Source: Rhizobium sp. RM
GTDB taxonomy: Bacteria > Pseudomonadota > Alphaproteobacteria > Rhizobiales > Rhizobiaceae
Reading direction: 5' to 3'
Length of the DNA: 64,000 nucleotides
Assembly: GCF_013390595.1 (NCBI RefSeq)
Contig: NZ_JACAWV010000007.1
Span: forward strand, 682,001 to 746,000
Part shown: in pieces, positions 17,431 to 26,520 of the stretch
Layout of the letters: every line of letters starts with the position of its first letter
Numbering within the stretch: position 1 is the first letter of the stretch
Made by a program: the position numbers and the translations under genes
The notes under the pieces: model-generated
What the model was told of the DNA's origin: nothing
What the model saw: only the letters and a program-made list of their open reading frames with translations
Databases searched by the model: none

Positions 17431-17811
17431 TCAGTGGGTAGCGGCAGGTTTCGGCCGCGCCAGCAGCTTTTCCGTCACTCCGTTGAGACGCGTGGCAAGA
17501 TCACTGATGGCAATGGCAACCATCTCGTCGGATTTCGCCTTTTGCTCCGCCATGCCATCACGGTTCTGGGTCAGCGATGCGACCTGGCTCTCGAGCTTCT
17601 CCAGCTTGCGGCTCAACTCCGAAAGCTCATCCATCACCATAATGCCCGACATGACGGTCAACCGAAGATCGCCAATCTCTCCAAACTGGCTTTTAAGATG
17701 TCCGACATACTGATCGAAACGCGTGGCAAGATCGGTCAGGTGCTGCTCCTGTCCCGCTTCGCATGCCATACGATAGGCTTTGCCATCGATCATCACAGTA
17801 ACCTGAGCCAT
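17431..17811 (-). CDS. zapA: Cell division protein ZapA
   Basis: FtsZ-ring-stabilising protein, 126 residues. The N-terminal beta strands AQVTVMIDGKAYRMAC and the segment QEQHLTDLATRFD are typical of ZapA. A long coiled coil follows (about residues 60-105: LSELSRKLEKLESQVASL) which mediates tetramer formation. It starts 11 bp after the DUF4164 coiled-coil gene, so the two are probably co-transcribed. The 6S RNA begins about 105 bp after its stop codon. Confidence 0.93.
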   Translation of the reverse strand: MAQVTVMIDGKAYRMACEAGQEQHLTDLATRFDQYVGHLKSQFGEIGDLRLTVMSGIMVMDELSELSRKLEKLESQVASLTQNRDGMAEQKAKSDEMVAIAISDLATRLNGVTEKLLARPKPAATH

Positions 17812-17822
17812 TGGTCGCTCCC

Positions 17823-18095
17823 CTATCGATCCAGCACGGCGCGGATAGTCTCCATTGCCGTCACTAGGCGGCGAGAAACCTCGCGATTGACTTCTTCAAG
17901 GCGATTGGCACGAAACTCGGCCTGGTCCAGTTCGTTGGCAAGCCGCGCCCGGTCGATGTGAACCCGCTTTACTTCATTATCGATGTCACCTGCCTCCCGC
18001 TCCCGCTCGATACGCATATCGATGGCGTTTTCGAGATTTGTAATGGCAGCACTCAGCTCCGTCAGTGCAGATTGTACGGTCTTCTCAGCCGACAT
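17823..18095 (-). CDS. DUF4164 coiled-coil protein
   Basis: Small predicted coiled-coil protein, 90 residues from the ATG at 18093-18095 (MSAEKTVQSALTELS); the open frame reaches 18119. Nearly the whole chain is helical with heptad-like spacing, including ALTELSAAITNLENAI and RLEEVNREVSRRLVTAME. It precedes zapA by 11 bp, an arrangement that suggests a role in the divisome, possibly like a ZapB-type partner. That role is inference from context only. Family recognition as DUF4164 is from memory of rhizobial gene order. Confidence 0.8.
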   Translation of the reverse strand: MSAEKTVQSALTELSAAITNLENAIDMRIEREREAGDIDNEVKRVHIDRARLANELDQAEFRANRLEEVNREVSRRLVTAMETIRAVLDR

Positions 18096-18425
18096 CGTTT
18101 TTTTCCAACTCGCACGCAACTGGCCGAATCATTCGGCCTTGGGCTCTTTGTTTCATGCTCACGAGGTTATTACCCGATTTACCATCCCGTCAATCAAACC
18201 AGTGCATTGGGACACTTTGCTCTGTGGATGAATAAAGCTGCACAACAGTGCTGCGCATCGAACAGACGCGAGCCAGGCTGTTTTTCAAAACGATTTTTAT
18301 CGATCACCGAACTGCAAATGGCCGTGGATTTATTGACTTGCCTGCTTCACCTGCTATGGATCAACCCGCTTTTTGGATAGTTGCATCTAACTATCTCCTT
18401 TCACCCGGAAACAGACGGAAAAGCC
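18096..18425. promoter_or_regulatory. Divergent intergenic region DUF4164/tkt
   Basis: This 330-bp gap separates the minus-strand zapA cluster from the plus-strand carbon-metabolism genes. A possible tkt promoter is TTGACT (18333-18338), a 16-bp spacer and TATGGA (18355-18360). I see no convincing gene or strong palindrome in the remainder. Confidence 0.4.
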
Positions 18426-20408
18426 ATGATTTCTCGCGACAAACACAACCGGATGGCCAATGCGATCCGCTTTCTTGCCATGGACGCAGTGGAGAAGGCC
18501 AATTCCGGCCACCCCGGTCTGCCGATGGGCGCAGCAGATGTCGCCACCGTTCTCTTCACCCGCTACCTGAAGTTCGATCCGAAGAGCCCGCTGTGGGCAG
18601 ACCGCGACCGCTTCGTACTGTCAGCGGGCCACGGCTCGATGCTCCTCTACTCGCTGCTTTATTTGACCGGCTACGAGGACATGACGATCGATGAGATCAA
18701 GCGCTTCCGTCAGTTCGGCTCGAAGACCGCCGGCCACCCCGAGTACGGCCACGCAACTGGCATTGAAACGACCACGGGTCCGCTCGGCCAGGGCATTGCC
18801 AACGCCGTTGGCATGGCGATTGCCGAACGCAAGCTCGAAGAAGAGTTCGGCTCCGATCTTCAGAGCCACTTTACCTATGTTCTGTGCGGCGACGGCTGCC
18901 TCATGGAAGGTATCAGCCACGAGGCGATCGCTCTTGCCGGTCACCTGAAGCTGAACAAGCTCGTTCTCTTCTGGGACAACAACAACATTACCATCGACGG
19001 TGAAGTTGGCCTGTCTGACTCGACCGACCAGATTGCGCGCTTCAAGGCCGTACACTGGAACACGATCGAAGTTGACGGTCATGATCCGGACGCGATTGCC
19101 GCAGCAATCGAAGCTGCCCAGAAGTCGGACCGCCCGACCTTCATCGCCTGCAAGACCGTTATCGGTTTCGGCGCCCCGAACAAACAGGGCACCCACAAGG
19201 TTCACGGCAACCCGCTGGGCGCAGAAGAAATCGCTGCCACCCGCAAGCACCTGAACTGGGAAGCCGAAGCGTTTGTCGTTCCGGAAGATGTGCTTGACGC
19301 ATGGCGTCTGGCCGGTCTCCGCTCGACCAAGACACGTCAGGACTGGGAAGCCCGCCTTGAAGCGTCTGAAGCCGGCAAGAAGGCCGAGTTCAAGCGCCGT
19401 TTCGCTGGCGACCTGCCAGGCAACTTCGACAGCAGCATCGATGCCTTCAAGAAGAAGATCATCGAGAACAACCCGACGGTTGCAACCCGTAAGGCGTCCG
19501 AGGATACCCTCGAAATCGTCAACGGCATCCTGCCGGAAACAGTTGGCGGCTCTGCCGACCTGACACCGTCGAACAACACCAAGACCAGCCAGATGAAGTC
19601 CATCACTCCGACGGATTTCTCCGGCCGTTACCTGCACTACGGTATCCGTGAGCATGGCATGGCGGCAGCGATGAACGGCATCGCCCTGCACGGCGGCCTC
19701 ATCCCTTACGCCGGCGGCTTCCTGATCTTCTCGGACTATTGCCGTCCGTCGATCCGCCTTGCTGCCCTGATGGGAATTCGCGTCGTTCACGTCCTGACAC
19801 ACGATTCCATCGGCGTCGGCGAAGACGGTCCGACCCACCAGCCAGTCGAGCAGATTGCCGCGCTGCGCGCCATCCCGAACCTTCTGGTCTTCCGTCCGGC
19901 CGACGAAACCGAAACGGCCGAATGCTGGCAGATTGCTCTCGAGCAGAAGCATCGCCCGTCTGCGCTTGCCCTGACACGTCAGAACCTGACGCCGTCGCGC
20001 AAGGAATATGAAGAGAAGAACCTGTCGGCTTACGGCGCCTATGAACTGGTCTCGGCAAGCGACGCAAAGGTTTCGATCTTTGCTTCCGGTTCTGAAGTGG
20101 AAGTTGCCCTTAAGGCAGCGGCAACACTGAAGGACAAGGGCGTTTCCGCCCGCGTGGTATCCGTTCCGTGCTTCGAACTGTTCAAGGAACAGCCCGAAAC
20201 CTACCGCAACGCCATCATTGGCAAGGCATCGGTCAATATCGCTGTTGAAGCTGCTGTCCGCCAGGGCTGGGACTACTTCATCGGTTCTGACGGCGCTTTC
20301 GTCGGCATGCACTCTTTCGGCGCCTCCGCCCCGGCGAAGGATCTCTTCAAGCACTTCGGCATCACGGCAGAAGCCGTTGTCGCAGCAGTTGAAGAAAAGC
20401 TTTCGTGA
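18426..20408 (+). CDS. tkt: Transketolase
   Basis: Thiamine-diphosphate enzyme of the pentose phosphate pathway, 660 residues from the ATG at 18426; the 15-residue upstream extension is not conserved in character. Visible motifs are [51 protein letters not shown], and the ThDP/Mg site [13 protein letters not shown] with DNNNITIDG. The central pyrimidine domain carries FRQFGSK in the N-terminal part and [20 protein letters not shown] with the catalytic Glu. It is the first gene of the tkt-gap-pgk-fba series. A 20-bp hairpin (GTGAGGGC/GCCCTCAC) overlaps its stop codon, without a T-run. Confidence 0.97.
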   Translation: MISRDKHNRMANAIRFLAMDAVEKANSGHPGLPMGAADVATVLFTRYLKFDPKSPLWADRDRFVLSAGHGSMLLYSLLYLTGYEDMTIDEIKRFRQFGSKTAGHPEYGHATGIETTTGPLGQGIANAVGMAIAERKLEEEFGSDLQSHFTYVLCGDGCLMEGISHEAIALAGHLKLNKLVLFWDNNNITIDGEVGLSDSTDQIARFKAVHWNTIEVDGHDPDAIAAAIEAAQKSDRPTFIACKTVIGFGAPNKQGTHKVHGNPLGAEEIAATRKHLNWEAEAFVVPEDVLDAWRLAGLRSTKTRQDWEARLEASEAGKKAEFKRRFAGDLPGNFDSSIDAFKKKIIENNPTVATRKASEDTLEIVNGILPETVGGSADLTPSNNTKTSQMKSITPTDFSGRYLHYGIREHGMAAAMNGIALHGGLIPYAGGFLIFSDYCRPSIRLAALMGIRVVHVLTHDSIGVGEDGPTHQPVEQIAALRAIPNLLVFRPADETETAECWQIALEQKHRPSALALTRQNLTPSRKEYEEKNLSAYGAYELVSASDAKVSIFASGSEVEVALKAAATLKDKGVSARVVSVPCFELFKEQPETYRNAIIGKASVNIAVEAAVRQGWDYFIGSDGAFVGMHSFGASAPAKDLFKHFGITAEAVVAAVEEKLS

Positions 20409-20467
20409 GGGCCCCAAGCCCTCACAATACTGCAAGACACGTACAATTCTTCATCGGGAGACTGTAA

Positions 20468-21478
20468 ATGACTGTAAAAGTTGCCATTAACGGCTTTGGC
20501 CGTATCGGCCGCAACGTCCTTCGTGCCATCGTCGAATCTGGCCGCACCGATATCGAAGTTGTTGCCATCAACGACCTCGGCCCGGTTGAAACCAACGCAC
20601 ACCTGCTGCGCTACGACTCGATCCACGGCAAGTTCCCGGCAGACGTAAAGGTCGAAGGCGACACCATCATCGTTGGCGGCGGCAAGCCGATCAAGGTGAC
20701 GGCGGTGCGCGATCCCGCCACCCTGCCGCACAAGGAACTCGGCGTTGATATCGCGCTCGAGTGCACCGGCATCTTCACCGCGCGTGACAAGGCAGCGGCC
20801 CACCTCACCGCTGGCGCCAAGCGCGTCATCGTTTCTGCACCGGCAGACGGAGCGGACCTGACGGTCGTTTTCGGCGTCAACCACGACCAGTTGACGAAGG
20901 ATCACCTCGTCATCTCCAACGCTTCGTGCACGACGAACTGCCTCGTGCCGGTCGTCAAGGTTCTCGACGACGCGGTTGGCATCGATCATGGCTTCATGAC
21001 CACGATCCATTCCTACACAGGTGACCAGCCTACGCTCGACACCATGCATAAGGATCTGTATCGCGCGCGTGCCGCAGCACTCTCGATGATCCCGACTTCG
21101 ACCGGTGCCGCCAAGGCCGTCGGTCTCGTTCTGCCGCACCTGAAGGGCAAGCTGGATGGCACCTCCATCCGTGTTCCGACCCCGAACGTTTCGGTTGTTG
21201 ACTTCAAGTTCCTCGCCAAGCGCAACACGTCGGTCGAGGAAATCAACGCTGCGATCAAGTCTGCTGCCGATGGCAAGCTGAAGGGCATTCTCGGCTACAC
21301 CGACGAGCCGTTGGTTTCCCGCGACTTCAACCACGACAGCCATTCTTCGATTTTCGCAAACGACCAGACCAAGGTCATGGAAGGCACGTTTGTTCGCGTC
21401 TTGTCCTGGTACGACAACGAGTGGGGCTTCTCCAACCGTATGTCCGACACGGCTGTGGCTTTCGCCAAGACCATCTGA
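20468..21478 (+). CDS. gap: Glyceraldehyde-3-phosphate dehydrogenase (type I)
   Basis: NAD-dependent glycolytic/gluconeogenic enzyme, 336 residues. The Rossmann motif [14 protein letters not shown] (residues 7-20), the catalytic Cys154 in NASCTTNCL, the His region IHSYTGDQ, and [12 protein letters not shown] near the C-terminus are all present. It lies 59 bp after tkt and ends at a very strong terminator, so tkt-gap probably forms one transcript. The gene order with pgk and aldolase is typical of rhizobia and of Calvin-cycle-type clusters. Confidence 0.98.
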   Translation: MTVKVAINGFGRIGRNVLRAIVESGRTDIEVVAINDLGPVETNAHLLRYDSIHGKFPADVKVEGDTIIVGGGKPIKVTAVRDPATLPHKELGVDIALECTGIFTARDKAAAHLTAGAKRVIVSAPADGADLTVVFGVNHDQLTKDHLVISNASCTTNCLVPVVKVLDDAVGIDHGFMTTIHSYTGDQPTLDTMHKDLYRARAAALSMIPTSTGAAKAVGLVLPHLKGKLDGTSIRVPTPNVSVVDFKFLAKRNTSVEEINAAIKSAADGKLKGILGYTDEPLVSRDFNHDSHSSIFANDQTKVMEGTFVRVLSWYDNEWGFSNRMSDTAVAFAKTI

Positions 21479-21502
21479 TCCCGCAACGGATCTGTCATCA
21501 GG

Positions 21503-21538
21503 GAACCCGACCAGAGCAATCTGGTCGGGTTCTTTTTT
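21503..21538 (+). terminator. Strong terminator after gap
   Basis: Perfect 13-bp stem (GAACCCGACCAGA / TCTGGTCGGGTTC) with a GCAA loop and six T. It begins 24 bp after the gap stop. The following 245 bp before the antiporter gene show no further gene or clear regulatory motif. Confidence 0.97.
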
Positions 21539-21782
21539 AATCCTAATGCCGCCAACTTTCCTATTTCCTGCCTTGTTGCGGTCCACTTTGACCCTGAAAA
21601 ATTAAAGCAGAGATTCGGTCGTGCGCAATGCACTGCCTCCTGCCGTATCGTTCGATACACCCCGCCTTGCCTTGCCATTCAACGCCACCCCGCAAAAGCG
21701 CTGAAGGTCTGCAACCGTGGCGCATTGACTGCAAACGTGCAGCGTATGCATTGCCAGCTCCGGAGCCGTTTCAAGCGAGGCG

Positions 21783-23663
21783 ATGGACGTGGAATCATTT
21801 TACTTTTTGCTCCTGGTGGCAACGATCCTGGTTCTGGTTGCGGCGTTTTCCAGCCTGATCGCATTCCGCTTCGGCGCACCATTGCTATTGCTGTTCCTGA
21901 TGATCGGCCTTGCCGCCGGTGTTGACGGCCTTGGTATCGAGTTTACCAACAACCCGCTCGCATACATGCTGGGTTCATTGGTTCTGGCAGTCATTCTGTT
22001 CGATTCCGGGTTCGGCACATCGATACAATCCTTCCGGATATCAGCGGCCCCCGCCATCACGCTTGCCACCGTCGGCGTGATCCTTACCTCCGTGTTTTTT
22101 GCCGGTGCGGCCGCCCTTCTGCTCGGACTATCCTGGCTTGAGGGCCTGCTGCTTGGCGCGATCGTTGCCTCGACGGATGCGGCAGCCGTCTTCTTCCTGC
22201 TCCGCATCGGCGGCATACATATCCGCGATCAGGTGCGTTCGACGCTCGAAGTCGAGTCCGGCACCAACGATCCCATGGCGATCTTCTTGACCATCGCGCT
22301 TGTCGAGGTGATCAGCAAGGGTCAGGGGCTTGCCGGGTTCGACCGAAGCTTCGTTATTCTTTTCCTCGAACAGATGGGCCTTGGGCTGATCTTCGGCCTG
22401 TTGGGCGGGTTGATGATCGTTTCCGTAGTCAACCGTTTTGCTGCTGACCGCGGCCTGGCGCCGATCTTTGTGCTGGCACTGGCACTGCTCGTCTTTTCCT
22501 TTACCGGCACCATCGGCGGCAGCGGCTTTCTCGCCGTCTATGTGGCAGGTATCGTCGCCGGCAACCGGAGAATCTTTGCCAAGGAAACCATTCGCCGTTT
22601 CCATGAGGGTCTGACCTGGCTCTCGCAGATCATCATGTTCCTTATGCTTGGTCTACTGGCGACACCATCGCAGTTTCCTGCGATCGCCGTTCCGGCCGTG
22701 TTGCTGGCGCTCTTTCTGATCTTTGTGGCACGCCCCCTTGCCGTCTGGCTCAGCCTCATGCCCTTCAACTACACACAGCAGGAGACGTCGTTCGTTGCCT
22801 GGGTTGGCTTGCGCGGCGCAGTCTCTATCCTGCTTGCCATCATGCCCATTCTCGGGGGGCTTGATGACGCGCAAATCTATTTCAACGCGGCTTTCATCAT
22901 CGTCCTGGTATCGCTTCTGTTACAGGGATGGACGATCAAGCCGGTTGCCACTCGGCTCGGGCTGATCGTGCCGCCTCGCATGGGGGACGTCGACAAGCTG
23001 GAGGTCGACCTTCCCGGCACGGCCAATCACGAACTTATTTCCTACCGCGTCGCCAGCGGCAGCGCGATTTTACAGGGCGAGCGCATTCCGCGCTGGGCGA
23101 TGCCCTCTCTGGTCGTGCGGGACGGCAAATCCATGCGATACCAATATGCCGGACGCCTGCGCGAAGACGATCTCGTTTATCTCTTTATTGCACCCGGATA
23201 TTCGCGTCTGATCGACCGACTGTTTGCCAGCGCGCTGCCAGTTGCGGCAGACGATGCGGAGTTTTTCGGCACTTTCTCGATCCAGCCATCTCGCCCTGCC
23301 AAGGAACTGGAAATCGCCTATGGTCCGAGCCTTCTATCCGCCGCCGAACAGTCGATGACTATCGCCGAATTGATCGAATCCCGCCTCAGTGGAAAGGCCG
23401 ACTATGCCGATCGTGTACGCCTTGGCTCAATCGTCCTGATCGTTCGCGCGCTGGACGAACATGAGGCGATAACGGGCGTCGGCGTCTCGCTCGAACCCGT
23501 TGAACCGGCGACCAGCCTGCCTATCTTCATCAGCTTCGGTGAAATCGTCCGCCGTGTCCGCGCCCACGTGGAGCACCGTCGGAACGCTCGCAATCCGCAG
23601 GCCCAGAAAAGTGCTCAGCCCTCCTCCACAGCTTCAACCGATGTGCGAGAAAATGAAGCATAA
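21783..23663 (+). CDS. Potassium/proton antiporter (CPA1, CvrA/NhaP2-like)
   Basis: Membrane antiporter of the CPA1 family, 626 residues. The N-terminal Na_H_Exchanger domain (about 1-390) contains roughly 12 membrane segments. It carries the conserved acidic motif ASTDAAAVFFLLR (about residues 129-141), SGTNDPMAI with ESGTND (about 157-165), and GLRGAVSILLAIMP. A TrkA-C/RCK-type cytosolic domain follows at about 405-480, and a CorC_HlyC-like transporter-associated C-terminal part at about 500-600. It is monocistronic between gap and pgk. K+/H+ rather than Na+/H+ specificity is inferred from the C-terminal regulatory domain. Confidence 0.9.
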   Translation: MDVESFYFLLLVATILVLVAAFSSLIAFRFGAPLLLLFLMIGLAAGVDGLGIEFTNNPLAYMLGSLVLAVILFDSGFGTSIQSFRISAAPAITLATVGVILTSVFFAGAAALLLGLSWLEGLLLGAIVASTDAAAVFFLLRIGGIHIRDQVRSTLEVESGTNDPMAIFLTIALVEVISKGQGLAGFDRSFVILFLEQMGLGLIFGLLGGLMIVSVVNRFAADRGLAPIFVLALALLVFSFTGTIGGSGFLAVYVAGIVAGNRRIFAKETIRRFHEGLTWLSQIIMFLMLGLLATPSQFPAIAVPAVLLALFLIFVARPLAVWLSLMPFNYTQQETSFVAWVGLRGAVSILLAIMPILGGLDDAQIYFNAAFIIVLVSLLLQGWTIKPVATRLGLIVPPRMGDVDKLEVDLPGTANHELISYRVASGSAILQGERIPRWAMPSLVVRDGKSMRYQYAGRLREDDLVYLFIAPGYSRLIDRLFASALPVAADDAEFFGTFSIQPSRPAKELEIAYGPSLLSAAEQSMTIAELIESRLSGKADYADRVRLGSIVLIVRALDEHEAITGVGVSLEPVEPATSLPIFISFGEIVRRVRAHVEHRRNARNPQAQKSAQPSSTASTDVRENEA

Positions 23664-23737
23664 GCGGCTTGCGTCGGCTTTCAGGCATTGTATGTTCCTG
23701 CCAACCTTACCCGTCTTAACAAAATCAGGATCGACAT

Positions 23738-24940
23738 ATGCCCGCCTTCAAAACCCTCAACGATCTTAAAGACATTGCCGGAAAACGCGTTCTCGTGCGC
23801 GTTGATCTCAACGTACCGGTCGCGGATGGGAAAGTCACGGATAAGACCCGTATCGAGCGTGTTGCTCCGACCATCCTCGAGCTTTCTGAAAAAGGCGCAA
23901 AGGTCATCCTGCTGGCGCATTTTGGCCGCCCGAAGGGAGAACCTGTCGCGGACATGTCGCTGTCGCTGATCGTTCCAGCCGTCGAAGAAGTCCTCGATCA
24001 CGCGGTGTCCTTCGCGTCCGACTGCATCGGCGCGCCTGCTGCTGAAGCCGTCGCCAAGCTGAATGATGGCGACATCCTGCTTCTTGAAAACACCCGTTTT
24101 CACAAGGGTGAAGAAAAGAACGACCCGGCCTTCGTCGAGGCACTGGCAGCCAATGGCGATATATACGTGAACGACGCTTTCTCCGCCGCCCATCGCGCGC
24201 ACGCCTCTACGGAAGGCCTGGCACGCCACCTTCCCGCTTATGCTGGCCGCACCATGCAGGCAGAGCTGGAAGCCCTTGAAAAGGGTCTGGGCGCACCTGC
24301 CCGCCCGGTCGTGGCAATCGTCGGTGGCGCGAAGGTTTCGTCCAAGATCGATCTCCTGATGAACCTCGTCAAGAAAGTCGATGCACTCGTCATCGGCGGC
24401 GGCATGGCCAACACCTTCCTTGCTGCGCGTGGCACGAATGTCGGCAAGTCCCTCTGCGAGCACGACCTGGCCGACACTGCCAAGCAGATCATGATCGAGG
24501 CCGCCACCTCGGGCTGTGCAATTGTTCTGCCGGAAGACGGCGTGATTGCCCGCGAGTTCAAGGCTGGCGCTGCTAACGAAACCGTCGAAATCAATGCCAT
24601 CCCTGCCGATACCATGGTGCTGGATGTCGGCGCAAAATCCGTCGAAAGCATCAAGGCATGGATTTCCCGTGCCGAGACGCTGGTGTGGAACGGCCCCCTC
24701 GGTGCGTTCGAAATCGAGCCGTTCGACGCGGCAACGGTCGCTGCGGCCAAGCACGCTGCTGAATGCACCAAGGCTGGAAAACTCGTGTCGGTCGCAGGCG
24801 GTGGCGACACTGTCGCAGCCCTCAACCATGCCGGCGTTGCCGACGACTTTACCTATGTCTCGACGGCCGGTGGCGCCTTCCTCGAATGGATGGAAGGCAA
24901 GGAATTGCCGGGCGTTGCCATCCTTTCTGGCGACAAGTAA
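23738..24940 (+). CDS. pgk: Phosphoglycerate kinase
   Basis: Glycolytic enzyme interconverting 1,3-bisphosphoglycerate and 3-phosphoglycerate, 400 residues. Substrate and nucleotide motifs are visible: [13 protein letters not shown] (residues 20-32), [10 protein letters not shown] (about 58-67), [25 protein letters not shown] [34 protein letters not shown] and the C-terminal [11 protein letters not shown]. It is separated from the antiporter by 74 bp and closed by its own terminator. Confidence 0.98.
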   Translation: MPAFKTLNDLKDIAGKRVLVRVDLNVPVADGKVTDKTRIERVAPTILELSEKGAKVILLAHFGRPKGEPVADMSLSLIVPAVEEVLDHAVSFASDCIGAPAAEAVAKLNDGDILLLENTRFHKGEEKNDPAFVEALAANGDIYVNDAFSAAHRAHASTEGLARHLPAYAGRTMQAELEALEKGLGAPARPVVAIVGGAKVSSKIDLLMNLVKKVDALVIGGGMANTFLAARGTNVGKSLCEHDLADTAKQIMIEAATSGCAIVLPEDGVIAREFKAGAANETVEINAIPADTMVLDVGAKSVESIKAWISRAETLVWNGPLGAFEIEPFDAATVAAAKHAAECTKAGKLVSVAGGGDTVAALNHAGVADDFTYVSTAGGAFLEWMEGKELPGVAILSGDK

Positions 24941-24965
24941 ACTTCTACAACTTGCCTGACGAAAG

Positions 24966-25000
24966 AGCCGGACAAGCACTGCTTGTCCGGCTTGTTTTTT
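24966..25000 (+). terminator. Terminator after pgk
   Basis: Perfect 12-bp stem AGCCGGACAAGC / GCTTGTCCGGCT with a 3-base loop, followed by TGTTTTTT. It starts 26 bp after the pgk stop. Confidence 0.95.
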
Positions 25001-25028
25001 GGCAGGTAAAAATGGGAGGAAAAGTTTC

Positions 25029-25055
25029 AAACGATTGAAATGATTTCAATCGTTT
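25029..25055. promoter_or_regulatory. 27-bp perfect palindrome upstream of class I aldolase
   Basis: The arms AAACGATTGAAA (25029-25040) and TTTCAATCGTTT (25044-25055) flank TGA, a perfect 12-bp inverted repeat. A further TTTCAA lies to the left and TTTCAAT to the right, so the sequence can be read as overlapping TTTCAA-type half-sites. It lacks a T-run and sits 78 bp before the fba start, after the pgk terminator. This placement fits a repressor or activator operator rather than a terminator. Confidence 0.65.
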
Positions 25056-25132
25056 CAATGAGTTAGCATGCCATTTCCCTGCATTGGAACTTCTGTTATC
25101 CGGAATTGTATTGTGCCTTGGGAGTATAGCAA

Positions 25133-26158
25133 ATGACCGAACGTCTCGAAGACATCGCACTCAAAATGGTCGCTGACGGCAAGGGTCTCCTCGCTGCAGA
25201 CGAGTCCACAGGAACGATCAAAAAGCGTTTCGACAGCATCAATCTGGAATCCACCGAGACCAGCCGCCGCGACTATCGCGAGATGCTGTTCCGCTCCGAC
25301 GACGCCATGAAGAAGTGTATTTCCGGCGTCATCCTCTATGAGGAAACCCTCTACCAGAAAGCTGCAGACGGTACGCCTTTCGTCGACATCATCAAGGCTG
25401 CAGGCAGCCTTCCTGGCATCAAGGTGGATATTGGCGCCAAGCCGATGGCTTTCCACCCGCATGAATTCATCACCGAGGGCCTGGACGGCCTCTACGAGCG
25501 CCTGCGCAAGTACCATGAAGCAGGTGCCCGTTTTGCCAAGTGGCGCGGTGTTATCACCATCGGCGAGCAGCGTCCGAGCTGGGGCTCCATCAAGGCCAAT
25601 TCCCAGTCTCTCGCTCGCTATGCCGCACTCTGCCAGCAGGCTGATATCGTTCCTATCGTCGAACCTGAAGTTCTCATGGACGGCGAGCCGGGAACCCACG
25701 ACATCGATCGCTGCGCGGAAGTTACCCAGTGGGTTCTGCAGACGGTATTCGCCGATCTGTTTGACGCCCGTGTCAACCTGGAAGGCATGATCCTAAAGCC
25801 GAACATGATCATCGACGGCAAAAACGCTCGCAAGGCATCTGTCGAAGAAGTGGCTGAGAAGACGGTCAAGGTTCTCAAGGCAACCGTGCCTTCGGCCGTT
25901 CCCGGTATCGCGTTCCTCTCGGGTGGCCAGTCCTCCGAAGAAGCGACAGCCCACCTGTCCGCCATGAACTCCGCTTACGACCTGCCGTGGGGACTGACCT
26001 ATTCCTACGGTCGTGCGCTTCAGGACACCGCACTCAAGGTTTGGGGCGGCAAGCAGGAAAACGTTGCAGCAGGCCAGCGCGCCTTCACGCACCGTGCGAT
26101 GATGAACACACTGGCAGCCAAGGGCACCTGGAAACAGGAACTCGAAAAAGCCGCCTGA
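25133..26158 (+). CDS. fba: Class I fructose-bisphosphate aldolase
   Basis: Schiff-base aldolase cleaving fructose 1,6-bisphosphate, 341 residues. The family start LEDIALKMVADGKGLLAADESTGTIKKR (given as LEDIALKMVADGKG and LLAADESTGTIKKR), KWRGVITIG, EPEVLMDG and the Schiff-base Lys in EGMILKPNMI (about residue 225) identify class I. The SGGQSSEEATAHL loop binds phosphate. It is the last gene of the carbon cluster, preceded by the 27-bp palindrome and followed by a GC-rich terminator, so it can be controlled separately from pgk. Confidence 0.95.
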   Translation: MTERLEDIALKMVADGKGLLAADESTGTIKKRFDSINLESTETSRRDYREMLFRSDDAMKKCISGVILYEETLYQKAADGTPFVDIIKAAGSLPGIKVDIGAKPMAFHPHEFITEGLDGLYERLRKYHEAGARFAKWRGVITIGEQRPSWGSIKANSQSLARYAALCQQADIVPIVEPEVLMDGEPGTHDIDRCAEVTQWVLQTVFADLFDARVNLEGMILKPNMIIDGKNARKASVEEVAEKTVKVLKATVPSAVPGIAFLSGGQSSEEATAHLSAMNSAYDLPWGLTYSYGRALQDTALKVWGGKQENVAAGQRAFTHRAMMNTLAAKGTWKQELEKAA

Positions 26159-26185
26159 GACATTCTGATCCAGAAAAAGATCAAG

Positions 26186-26210
26186 GCCGCCCTTCGGGGC
26201 GGCTTTTTTT
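26186..26210 (+). terminator. Terminator after fba
   Basis: A 7-bp GC stem (GCCGCCC / GGGCGGC) with a stable TTCG loop and seven T, 28 bp after the aldolase stop. Confidence 0.95.
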
Positions 26211-26230
26211 ATTGGCACACGCCAATCTGA

Positions 26231-26386
26231 TCAAGGACGCAAAAGAAGCGTTGCTGTCCAGATCACAAAGGCGACGATGGCAATCTTCCAGAAATCGCCG
26301 CGTTTTCGCAGTCCTGGCAGGCCAATTGGCCTGATAATCTGCACGATCATCGCCAAGAGTAGAAAAAGGCCGATCGCCTTTGCCAT
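26231..26386 (-). CDS. Small two-segment membrane protein (51 aa)
   Basis: A short frame of 51 residues begins at ATG 26384-26386, with AAAGG eight bases upstream, and ends in TGA at 26231-26233. The sequence has a hydrophobic N-terminal helix (about residues 5-18), a short basic, glycine- and proline-containing turn (RPIGLPGLRKRGDF) and a second hydrophobic helix (about 33-49). It therefore looks like a hairpin inner-membrane protein. It is tail-to-tail with fba and divergent from the MFS gene. I do not recognise a characterised homologue. Codon use and a clean ribosome site support it as real. Confidence 0.65.
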   Translation of the reverse strand: MAKAIGLFLLLAMIVQIIRPIGLPGLRKRGDFWKIAIVAFVIWTATLLLRP

Positions 26387-26520
26387 TTGTTCAGCCTTTT
26401 CTTTATTTCCGGATCGTCACAGGCTGGACATTTTTACCGTTCACCAGAAGAGTGCAACCCATTGGGGTAGCATCCGTGTGAACGCCCGACCTGTACGACC
26501 GAACGCATGAGAGTGTCTCT

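Noticed and set aside
18621..20435. 604-residue open frame on the minus strand opposite tkt
   Set aside because: Shadow of tkt; the amino-acid composition (many Arg, Gly, Asp repeats) is not protein-like and no domain is visible.
20273..21586. Very long open frame on the minus strand opposite gap
   Set aside because: It is a mirror frame of a highly codon-biased GC-rich gene. gap is certain on the plus strand.
23681..25030. 449-residue minus-strand frame opposite pgk
   Set aside because: Shadow of pgk, which is unambiguous on the plus strand.
26403..26510. Minus-strand frame ending in a short plausible peptide (MGCTLLVNGKNVQPVTIRK) next to the MFS gene
   Set aside because: The frame is mostly a shadow of the MFS gene. 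The last 19 residues look protein-like but have no clear ribosome site.
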